Source of the DNA: Flavobacterium cellulosilyticum
GTDB lineage: Bacteria; Bacteroidota; Bacteroidia; Flavobacteriales; Flavobacteriaceae
Assembly (NCBI RefSeq): GCF_004349355.1
Contig: NZ_SMFK01000002.1
Coordinates: 434,001-498,000 of the forward strand
Direction: 5' to 3'
Length of the DNA stretch: 64,000 bases
Below the pieces are notes generated by a model. It was not told where the DNA came from, searched no databases, and worked only from the letters and a program-made list of their open reading frames with translations. The translations under genes and the position numbers were made by a program. Below are positions 27,301 through 34,174 of this stretch, piece by piece. Each line of letters starts with the position of its first letter. Position 1 is the stretch's first letter.

Positions 27301-27619
27301 AAACCAATTTATTGATGATATTAAAATCAAAACTAGCTTTTTTTGACAAATCATTTAAAATTGCATCTACTGAAGCCCCAACATAATTAACATCATAAGC
27401 TGTTTTGTCTTGAATTATCGCTTGACCATAGCTAAACTTATAATCCGTTTGTTCACTCAACTGAGAGAAAATAGAAATTAAGGTCGCTTTGTGAGAATTA
27501 TTATTTATTTTTGGTGGTTCGTTAACCATCCCATTCGAATACCCTATTTGACAGGATATTATAGCAAGAACTAAAAAGAATATGCTTTTTAGTTTTAAGT
27601 AAGGTAATTTAAAATACAT
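24344..27619 (-). CDS. SusC/RagA-family TonB-linked transporter with STN signalling domain
   Basis: 1091 residues. Signal peptide (about 1-29), STN domain (about 45-112) that contacts a FecR protein in the periplasm, carboxypeptidase-D-like barrel extension (about 123-195, VKGTVVDELGQPLPGATI), SusC signature near VMIVGYGKQSKVDVTGSV, plug (GARGSNGVVIITTKKG) and a 22-strand-type barrel ending in an aromatic-poor LGATLKL. It imports a SusD-bound ligand using TonB energy. The STN domain and the adjacent fecR and ECF sigma genes show that it also reports ligand to the sigma switch. Confidence 0.96.
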   Translation of the reverse strand: MYFKLPYLKLKSIFFLVLAIISCQIGYSNGMVNEPPKINNNSHKATLISIFSQLSEQTDYKFSYGQAIIQDKTAYDVNYVGASVDAILNDLSKKASFDFNIINKLVLIKKELVVKKSVVAQQEVKGTVVDELGQPLPGATIAEIGTKNATVSNMDGDFQLNVGQGKTIEVSYIGYKKKLVVVKGYSLNIKLEPDSSELNEVMIVGYGKQSKVDVTGSVTQLKAENFKQGVNISADNLLQGKVAGVRVVSTSGEPGAGVNVSIRGVGSIRSGSTPLFVVDGFPLSNDDVSPSGTNVGFGSSAAKNPLNFLNTSDIESITVLKDASASAIYGARGSNGVVIITTKKGAKGEATFTVDSYLGFSSVAKKLDVLSADQYRNAIAEPAFDHGGNTDWQDVIFRTAITKNNSMSFAKQTTTGNYYVSLAQMDQEGIINQSNFTRTSARINAAESFLDNQRLKVKVNLTASETKDNGVPTSDDGGSNGQLIIHTLMANPTRSVFDEKGDYTNFNMNAHYNPAYLLSIYEDETRTLRVLGNIEASFRIFNGLEYKLNYGVDRSIAERNTTIYPNKTDLNPLGKYVQNNLESQSSLVEHYLTYSLNNNKHRLEVLGGFSYQKFERSGSVFSIDKIANKSEGIRPENNPGYAGVQSGVTGFAQQNELQSYFGRVNYTFDRKYLLTASMRADGSTRFGQNNKYGYFPSFALGWNINEENFLKNSSIIDNLKLRTSWGQTGNQEVENKITQASYALAGADGYYLYDDLALVNGISVTRTPNPNLKWEVVTQYNVGLDFNLWKGKLYGTLDYFNKTTTDAILNIPSQVLSPTNTVWVNIDGKIVNKGLEFMLGSQLVKTDNFTWDVDFNGASLDNKIKNLPVSEILSGTISGPGQSGVLANIYKSGYAAGSFYLLDHIGFDDKGADIYKDTNSDGVINNSDRIIIEGAIPKFTYGFNSQMHYKNFDFSFSITGQSGAYLLNNIGLNALNINNLASDRNVSSNYYNSGANSTNSPQLSTLYLEKSDFIRLNTARLGYNFKTDRLKWMQSMTLYVTGSNLLTLTNYSGFDPLINSPKSSGGNQSIGIDYSSYPTSRTFILGATLKL

Positions 27620-27655
27620 TGATTGAAGTTGTTAGTTTATGACTTTTAATTATGG

Positions 27656-27682
27656 GCCATGGTTGTTCGCAGCAACTATGGC
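27656..27682 (-). promoter_or_regulatory. Hairpin in the fecR-susC gap
   Basis: GCCATGGTTG pairs with CAACTATGGC (one mismatch) around a 7-base loop. It lies in the 78-base gap between fecR and susC. An eight-base homopolymer follows it on the plus strand, so on the transcribed minus strand it is preceded by A8 and is not a classical terminator. It could protect the 5' end of processed susCD mRNA. A hairpin also occupies the equivalent gap at 62994-63047. Confidence 0.45.
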
Positions 27683-27697
27683 TTTTTTTTATGGTAT

Positions 27698-28612
27698 TTA
27701 ATTAACTGTTACGGTACTGTCATTTTTTTTGAATTTTAAGTTAGTGATATAGTGCATTTGTTTTAGGATGTTTTCTAGAGCGGCATTTTTTTCAATAAAA
27801 AGAGTTAATGATGTATTCATTAAATTATCATTCTTGACGTCAAATGATATGCTGTACTTACTTTCTAATAATTCTAAAACTTCGTTTAGTTTTACATTTT
27901 TCAATTCGATATCCTGATTGTACCAGTTAAAAACTAATAATTTAGAGGCTTTTCTTTTTATTAAGTCATCCCCTTCAAATAAAGCTTCTTCATTAGGTAC
28001 CAAATCCAAACTTTGATGATGCGATGACACTTTGACTTTTCCAGTAACAACAATAATATTACAACTGTTCCCGGACATTTGTATATGAAATGAAGTTCCT
28101 ACTACTTTTGTCTTTATAACTCCTGAGCTTATTACAAAAGGATGTTGACGATCTTTTGCAATTTCAAAAAAAGCTTTTCCTTTTACTAATTTTACGTTGC
28201 GCTCCTTTTCCCCAAAATGATCAGGATATTCAAAAACGCTATTAGCCGCTAGATAAATCATAGAACCATCAACTAGATGAATAGAGTCTGATATTTTCCC
28301 CGTTTTGAAAGTGATCATTTCACTTGAATTTGCCATTACAACAGGTTGTACCAATAATCCTAAACTCAATAAAACCACAATACTTGCTGCGATTCCGTAG
28401 CTTCTATATCTTGAAATTCTTTTCTGAACGATATGTTTTTCTATTTTATTAAATCCACTAACAAGATGTCCCATTTTAGCAACATCCCATTTGGCTTTTT
28501 CATATTCAGAAACCATAAAGTTATCTAGCAAATCTATTTCGGCTTTTGTTGCCTTTTTTTGCAAGCTTTTTTCAATAAGATATTCTAAACTGTGTTTTGT
28601 TTTTTTGGTCAT
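27698..28612 (-). CDS. FecR-family anti-sigma factor
   Basis: 304 residues. A cytoplasmic N-terminal sigma-binding segment (about 1-80) precedes one transmembrane helix (YGIAASIVVLLSLGLLV). The periplasmic FecR domain contains GSMIYLAANSVFEYP, FFEIAKDRQHPFVI and VVGTSFHIQ, and a C-terminal STN-like DUF4974 domain follows (KLNEVLELLESKY). It holds the adjacent ECF sigma factor until SusC signals ligand. It lies 107 bases downstream of the sigma gene and upstream of susC. Confidence 0.93.
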   Translation of the reverse strand: MTKKTKHSLEYLIEKSLQKKATKAEIDLLDNFMVSEYEKAKWDVAKMGHLVSGFNKIEKHIVQKRISRYRSYGIAASIVVLLSLGLLVQPVVMANSSEMITFKTGKISDSIHLVDGSMIYLAANSVFEYPDHFGEKERNVKLVKGKAFFEIAKDRQHPFVISSGVIKTKVVGTSFHIQMSGNSCNIIVVTGKVKVSSHHQSLDLVPNEEALFEGDDLIKRKASKLLVFNWYNQDIELKNVKLNEVLELLESKYSISFDVKNDNLMNTSLTLFIEKNAALENILKQMHYITNLKFKKNDSTVTVN

Positions 28613-28719
28613 CTTAATACCTTTTTATTACTAAGTACCCATATTGTATAATCGTACTATCCGAAAATATTATGAGATTGTTAACAGAAGGTTATCTTAA
28701 AAAACAGCCTAAAATCATC

Positions 28720-29220
28720 TTACATTAAAAGGAAAGCAAACTCCTTTAAACCGTGACGCAATTGTTTCAATGCTGATGAAATTTGGTTTTTCACCGTTTG
28801 CTTAGAGAGATCTAGTTCTGTTGCTATTTGATCAATATTCATGTCTTGAAGCTTATTCATCAATAAAATTTCTTTTCTTTTCTTTGGTAATTCATCTAAG
28901 AGAGCAAAAATTTTATCGGTCAAATCAGATTCTATAGTAGTGAAGTTTTCAATAACGTAGTCTTCAAATTTATCTTCAAGTATTGTTTTGTCAAATTTTT
29001 CATTTCTATAATTCTTAAAAATTTGATTTTTCACTGCTCTAAATAGATAGCTCTCCACAGAGATTATATTAATGTCCCCTTTCCTTTCCCAAAGATCAAT
29101 AAACACGTCTTGTACTACATTTTGAGCCAAGTGTTCATCTTGGGTCATTTTTAAAGAAAATGCTGTTAACTTTTCCCAATACTCATTATATATTTTCTCA
29201 AAGTCGAAAGAATAATCCAT
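28720..29220 (-). CDS. ECF RNA polymerase sigma-70 factor
   Basis: 166 residues from the ATG at 29220 (MDYSFDFEKIYNEYWEKL); a longer frame would need a TTG start. Sigma region 2 has NVVQDVFIDLWERK and SYLFRAVKNQIF; region 4 has LPKKRKEILLMNKLQDMNIDQIA followed by a helix-turn-helix with KQTVKNQISSAL. These are typical of Bacteroidota ECF sigma factors paired with FecR. It most likely directs transcription of the fecR-susC-susD genes downstream when released by FecR. Confidence 0.93.
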   Translation of the reverse strand: MDYSFDFEKIYNEYWEKLTAFSLKMTQDEHLAQNVVQDVFIDLWERKGDINIISVESYLFRAVKNQIFKNYRNEKFDKTILEDKFEDYVIENFTTIESDLTDKIFALLDELPKKRKEILLMNKLQDMNIDQIATELDLSKQTVKNQISSALKQLRHGLKEFAFLLM

Positions 29221-29559
29221 TTTTAAAAAGCTTAACAAGTTGAGATGCGAAATAATAAAAATAAACTCCTTTGCATTTTACCATAAGGTTATTTTTAAAT
29301 TAAATAATAATGAGTTATTTCTTATCAAAAAACGCTAAAAAATAGAGATATACATACTATAAAGTTCCCTTAAACAGATATCTAACCATCAATAAATAAG
29401 GATTTTCTGATTTTATTAAAAGATAACAGTTGCATTATGATTTGTTCTTTTTAAACAATACTTAACTTAATGACTTAGTCTTAATTTTACCAATTGAATT
29501 CATATCTATAATAACACCAACTAAATGTTAAATCAATAAAAATTAGAAATAAAAAAACA
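29221..29559. other. Divergent intergenic region between the ECF sigma gene and the PLC gene
   Basis: 339 bases, very AT-rich, with no gene. It must contain promoters for both divergent units, but I see no clear TAnnTTTG close to either start and no convincing operator. Confidence 0.5.
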
Positions 29560-30639
29560 ATGAAAATATCAACATTACTAAGTATTGCACTCTCAACAAC
29601 AGCTATTTATCAATCAAATGCTCAAGACAATAACTTGAAATTAAACAAAATACAAGTTATCGGCTCACACAATAGTTATAAGAAAGCGATAGAGCCCAAC
29701 TTATATAACTATTTAGAGCTTAAAGATTCTGCCCATCAATTGAAAGGAATACAATATGAGCATATTGCTGTCACAGATCAATTGAACATGGGTTTACGTA
29801 ATCTAGAAATTGATATCTATGCAGATAGCAAAGGTGGTAAATATGCACATCCAAAGGGTTTGGAACTAGCAACGCCAGTAGAAGCTTATGACATAGAAGG
29901 CAAAATGAATAAACCTGGATTTAAAATATTACATATTCCAGATATTGATTTTAGAACCTCATACTTAACATTTGAAGACTGTCTACAACAATTAAAAGAA
30001 TGGTCTAATGCAAATCCTGGACACATTCCCATATTTATCACCTTAGAACCTAAGGATGGAAAAAGGAATCAATTTGGAACAGAACCTGAAGCTTTTACAA
30101 CTGAATTATTTGATGAAGTGGATCAAGTTATAAAAACCAACCTTGGAGTGGATAAACTAATTACGCCAGATATGGTGAGAGGAGAATATCCAACACTAGA
30201 GGAAGCTGTTCTTCATGATAATTGGCCTACATTGGCTATCGCCAAAGGAAAGTTTTTATTTATTCTTGATGACAGTAATAAGAAAAGAGATCTATACATG
30301 CAGCACCACCCTTCACTAAAAGGTCGTGTAGTATTTGTAAATGCGACTCCTGGAACACCAGAAGCTGCCACATTATTTAGAAATGATGCCGAAGATACTA
30401 GTATTATTGATCTTGTAAAAAAAGGATATATCATCAGAACGCGAGCTGATAGTAACACCGAAGAAGCTCGTGAAAATGATTATACACATTTTGATGATGC
30501 AAGCAAATCAGGTGCACAAATCATTACTACAGATTATTATAAGCCTAGTACATTTTTTGATTCTTCATACCAAATCAAATTTAAAGATGGTGGTTATGTA
30601 AGAGTAAATCCTGTCACTGGAAACAAAGACAAAAAATAA
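29560..30639 (+). CDS. Secreted Ca2+-dependent phosphoinositide phospholipase C-like protein
   Basis: 359 residues. A signal peptide (about 1-21, ending SNAQ) precedes a PLC-like TIM barrel of the bacterial Ca2+-dependent PI-PLC-C1 family. The motif IQVIGSHNSYKKAI has the first catalytic histidine (about 37). NLEIDIYAD carries acidic metal ligands and ILHIPDID the second histidine. LEPKDG and a late RTRADSNTEEAR are also typical. It would cleave a phosphodiester in an inositol phospholipid or similar headgroup. It is divergent from the sigma/FecR/SusCD genes and convergent with a phosphoesterase, suggesting joint phosphate or inositol scavenging. Confidence 0.85.
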   Translation: MKISTLLSIALSTTAIYQSNAQDNNLKLNKIQVIGSHNSYKKAIEPNLYNYLELKDSAHQLKGIQYEHIAVTDQLNMGLRNLEIDIYADSKGGKYAHPKGLELATPVEAYDIEGKMNKPGFKILHIPDIDFRTSYLTFEDCLQQLKEWSNANPGHIPIFITLEPKDGKRNQFGTEPEAFTTELFDEVDQVIKTNLGVDKLITPDMVRGEYPTLEEAVLHDNWPTLAIAKGKFLFILDDSNKKRDLYMQHHPSLKGRVVFVNATPGTPEAATLFRNDAEDTSIIDLVKKGYIIRTRADSNTEEARENDYTHFDDASKSGAQIITTDYYKPSTFFDSSYQIKFKDGGYVRVNPVTGNKDKK

Positions 30640-30660
30640 TCCACAAATACTTTAATAATA

Positions 30661-30690
30661 AAGGAGCAATTTTACGAATTGCTCCTTTTT
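30661..30690. terminator. Bidirectional hairpin terminator
   Basis: AAGGAGCAATT pairs perfectly with AATTGCTCCTT around TTACG, followed by T5. It lies between the convergent PLC and metallophosphoesterase genes. Confidence 0.88.
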
Positions 30691-30712
30691 ATTTTAAATA
30701 AATATACTTTAC

Positions 30713-32656
30713 TTATTTCAAGTCTTTTATAGTTCCTGAATTATAATCTATTAAAAAATGATCTGCTGGTGCACCGTTTAAAAACTTCTTCAAAATGGTA
30801 AAAAAGAGTTCAAATTTTATTTGTTCCTCGCTTGATTTTGTCGAATTAGTATCCGCTTTTTTATCTAAAAACAATCCCGAAATCAAATTATATTGTTTTA
30901 TTCTATCGATCCCAATATCTTTAATCGCTAATCGATCGGCACTACGAATGCGATAAAAATCTACAATTAGATCAAATCCATTCCATCTTTTGAAATCCGA
31001 AAACTGCAAATTATTCTTCTTTAGCACTTCAATACTTTTAGCTTTTGCAGCGGTCCATTCCTTTTTATATTTTGATCTTTGTTGCAAAATGGTTGCAAAC
31101 GAATCTGTCGTTTCTAGATTAGAAAACACTAATAAATCAGCTCCTGAAGTTGCAAAAAGTAAATCTTTAAATGAGGGAGACCAGTCATCTGGCAAAAAAC
31201 GGAGTCGTACCAATTCCTTCAAGTGAAAATCGGTAAAATCATGGTAGTTTTTGGTTTTCAATATTTTATTATTCCAGAGATCAGTTGTTTTCTTAGATTT
31301 CAGAAAATCATATTCCATTTTATACAACTCAAAGAGAGAGTCAAATTTGGGTACATCATCAATTGTAATCGTTTCAATTTCATATAGATTCTGCCCTTTA
31401 ATCGTTAATAATTTATAAGCAGGGATATAGGCTGCCAGTGAAGGGGTTTGAACATTTACTAACATATTACCTTTTGTTGTCGTGCGTATTCCCGTGTCAT
31501 TAATATGCATATGACCACCAAAATGAATTTTTAAGCCCGCATCAGCAAAAGCTTGAGCAACTTCTTCTTTAGGTACACGATCCAATTGCCATTTATTGGG
31601 GCCCATAAATTGGGCGATTTCATTAGATGCATCGTCATTAAAATCAATCATAGGAAAATGACTAAAAGCAATAACTGTTTTCTCTTGCTTTTTTGCTTCG
31701 GCTGTAATTTTACGCACCCATTCAATCAAATGCTTTTTATACAATAGCACATTATTATAACCAATACTTGCTCCCGAATAGTTCGCTGGGTTCTCTACAT
31801 CAACAGCTGCATTCGTTTTTGGAATATAAACATTTCCATCAATTGCCATAATCCATAGTCCCTCGACAGGTTCTACAACATAACTCACATCTGGAATCGT
31901 AAAACCAGGTTTGATAGCGTATGTTCTATTCTCCAAAGTCGCACTTTCCGTAGCTTTTGCAAAAGTATAATCACTACTAGAATAAGTAGAAAAAGGAGTC
32001 GCCCAATACTTATAATTGGCTTTTGGAAAGAAACCGAAGTCGTGCAAATAATCCGTAACACCTAGATACCCCATTTTTGCAATATCGGTAGTAATCACAA
32101 CAGGTAGTTCTAAATTTTCATCATATTGATAACTTCCTTCTTTACTATAAATGGGTTGTCTTTTTCCTCCTTCGCCTAGAAAATCATTCTTACCTGATTC
32201 CTGTGCAAAAGGACCAGCGGGGTCATGATTTCCTGTGGTTATAAAAAATTGAATGTCATATTTCTGAGTGTATGAATCTAAAATTCTTTGAAGTCCTCTT
32301 ATATGCAAAGGCTGACCATCATCACTATAATCTCCGGGAAGAGCAACATATTTAATCTTGCGATTAGCAATGTCTTCTAAGGCCGCTATAAAAGCATAAT
32401 AGTTCTCGTTAAATATCCGGGTCGAATGTAGCTGTGATTCCATCGTTCTGATAGTAACATAAGAACCGTCCTTTGGATTCTGAATTCCTTTGTAGGCACT
32501 ATCCTCTAGTTTTCCATATAAATCTTGTAAATGAACATCTGATAAAAAAGCAATTTGCAAACCACTTATATTTTCTTGAGCTAGCAATGGAGTACAAATT
32601 GTGAATACTAATAGTAGTAAGTGAATTGTAATTTTATTTTTTTTAAGTGTAATCAT
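30713..32656 (-). CDS. Secreted calcineurin-like metallophosphoesterase
   Basis: 647 residues with a signal peptide (about 1-26, ending LLAQ). The binuclear metal motifs of the family are complete: FLSDVHLQD (DxH), LPGDYSDDG (GDxxDxG), TTGNHDPAG (GNHD), FSHFPMID (H), and FGGHMHIND (GHxH). The C-terminal 230 residues are helical and unrecognised, making it larger than simple phosphoesterases. It probably removes phosphate from an extracellular or periplasmic substrate. Convergent arrangement with the PLC-like gene suggests sequential action on the same compound, an inference only. Confidence 0.9.
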   Translation of the reverse strand: MITLKKNKITIHLLLLVFTICTPLLAQENISGLQIAFLSDVHLQDLYGKLEDSAYKGIQNPKDGSYVTIRTMESQLHSTRIFNENYYAFIAALEDIANRKIKYVALPGDYSDDGQPLHIRGLQRILDSYTQKYDIQFFITTGNHDPAGPFAQESGKNDFLGEGGKRQPIYSKEGSYQYDENLELPVVITTDIAKMGYLGVTDYLHDFGFFPKANYKYWATPFSTYSSSDYTFAKATESATLENRTYAIKPGFTIPDVSYVVEPVEGLWIMAIDGNVYIPKTNAAVDVENPANYSGASIGYNNVLLYKKHLIEWVRKITAEAKKQEKTVIAFSHFPMIDFNDDASNEIAQFMGPNKWQLDRVPKEEVAQAFADAGLKIHFGGHMHINDTGIRTTTKGNMLVNVQTPSLAAYIPAYKLLTIKGQNLYEIETITIDDVPKFDSLFELYKMEYDFLKSKKTTDLWNNKILKTKNYHDFTDFHLKELVRLRFLPDDWSPSFKDLLFATSGADLLVFSNLETTDSFATILQQRSKYKKEWTAAKAKSIEVLKKNNLQFSDFKRWNGFDLIVDFYRIRSADRLAIKDIGIDRIKQYNLISGLFLDKKADTNSTKSSEEQIKFELFFTILKKFLNGAPADHFLIDYNSGTIKDLK

Positions 32657-32847
32657 TATAATATTTAAAGATTAAGAATATTACACAGACTTTACAAACA
32701 ACAGTAAAATTCTATGATGCAACAAAAATCTTAAATTAAAAAGAGATAGAGGTTAACATAAAGAAAAAATTAAGTCATTATTTGGATGCAGAAAAACAAC
32801 CAATTATCAAAATTTTTAAAACTTTTGAAACCCATTGTTCTGCTCCT

Positions 32848-32880
32848 AAAAAAAACACCAATCTTTCGACTGATGTTTTG
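32848..32880 (-). terminator. Terminator of the exopolysaccharide operon
   Basis: An imperfect hairpin, AAAACACCAATC against GACTGATGTTTT with TTTC loop. On the minus strand a T8 run follows. It lies 29 bases past the stop of the last gene. Confidence 0.7.
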
Positions 32881-32908
32881 TGATATGGTGTACATTTTAA
32901 TTTTTATT

Positions 32909-34174
32909 TTATTTGAACTTTAAATCCCAGGATAATGAAAGGGAATAGATCCAAAGATAACTCCCTGGGGCAAAACTTTTTTCTTGATGGGTAACATCAA
33001 ATTGTGCGCCCCAGGCATTTTTATTATTTGAGGTAGTAAAATTATAGCCTACATTTATTTTTTGCGATTTTAGATTAATTATAGCAGCATCATTGGCATC
33101 AAAATAGAACTGATTGGTTTCTGGAGAAAAACCCATACTATAGCCAAAACTTAAATAATTATCGGCATTGGCGCGGTACTTTCTATACGTTAAAGCTCCA
33201 GAAGTACTCGTGCCACCATCACCGGGAGTAATGTAAGGACGTATGGACCAATAATCATTTCCGGTATACCAACCAATGGAACCCGTGTAAATAGTTGTTG
33301 TCGTGCTGTATTGTAAAGTTCGGAAACCTAGTGAAGCCTCAAAACTATGCGGTAGTGATTGATACAATTCTCCGCCGTATCGAAAATGAGGAAAAATGGC
33401 ACTATTGGACAAGCCAAAATTTAAATAGGCATACAATCCTTTTGCAATTTTTGGATATAAATCGACTTCAATTTGAGTTCCGTTTGTATTGAATCTTCTG
33501 TTGAAATTTAACTTGGCTATCACACTTCCGTATTTCGTAATATGGCTCAATTTCAAAGTGTGGTATTGCATGGGGTCAAATACCTCAGAGTAAAGATCCA
33601 CTGTCGATTTGATTCCGATGGAATACTTTCGGAGTTTTTGGTTCAATGAATTTTTAAAGTCAATTGCTTTTTGATTCGTTGGATTTTTAGCGATTGCAGC
33701 ATCTATGGTTTTAATTGCTTCGAATGGATTGTTAGTATTTTCTTGGGCACTGGCTTTTTGGTACATAATTTCAGCATCATCAGGAAAAATAGTCAAGGCA
33801 GTAGTGGTCATTTCTAACGCAGTGTAAGGAGAATCGGCCCATAATTCATTATTGATGGCTGCAATCCAGTTGCTTTTATTCTTGGAGTCTTTCTCCATTA
33901 CGTATGAAAATTCTTTTCTAGCTCGTTTATAATTACCGTCCCAAGCGTAGGTTGTGGCTAGGAAGGATCGAATGTCATGATAATCAGGATATTTTGTCAA
34001 AATGGATGTTAAAGTGTCCTGTGCTTGTTTTCGATGCTCGTTAAATGCTAATTTACGCGCTGTTTCGAAGGATGTGTCTGGATTACCATTGTATTTTTGT
34101 TCTTGACCATACATTTGAGAAAAAAACGAAAAGCAAAAAACAAATAGTAATTGATGAATTGTTTTCATTTTCAT
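32909..34174 (-). CDS. YaiO-family TPR/outer-membrane beta-barrel protein
   Basis: 421 residues. A signal peptide (about 1-23) is followed by three to four TPR-like helix pairs (about 35-175). A beta-barrel of about 235 residues (from YSIGIKSTVDLYSEVF) ends in WDLKFK. This is the YaiO layout and resembles the TPR-plus-porin plan of polysaccharide exporters such as PgaA. The ATG overlaps the upstream stop as ATGA, fixing the start and showing translational coupling. It is likely the outer-membrane exit for a polymer made by the glycosyltransferase of this operon. Confidence 0.85.
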   Translation of the reverse strand: MKMKTIHQLLFVFCFSFFSQMYGQEQKYNGNPDTSFETARKLAFNEHRKQAQDTLTSILTKYPDYHDIRSFLATTYAWDGNYKRARKEFSYVMEKDSKNKSNWIAAINNELWADSPYTALEMTTTALTIFPDDAEIMYQKASAQENTNNPFEAIKTIDAAIAKNPTNQKAIDFKNSLNQKLRKYSIGIKSTVDLYSEVFDPMQYHTLKLSHITKYGSVIAKLNFNRRFNTNGTQIEVDLYPKIAKGLYAYLNFGLSNSAIFPHFRYGGELYQSLPHSFEASLGFRTLQYSTTTTIYTGSIGWYTGNDYWSIRPYITPGDGGTSTSGALTYRKYRANADNYLSFGYSMGFSPETNQFYFDANDAAIINLKSQKINVGYNFTTSNNKNAWGAQFDVTHQEKSFAPGSYLWIYSLSLSWDLKFK

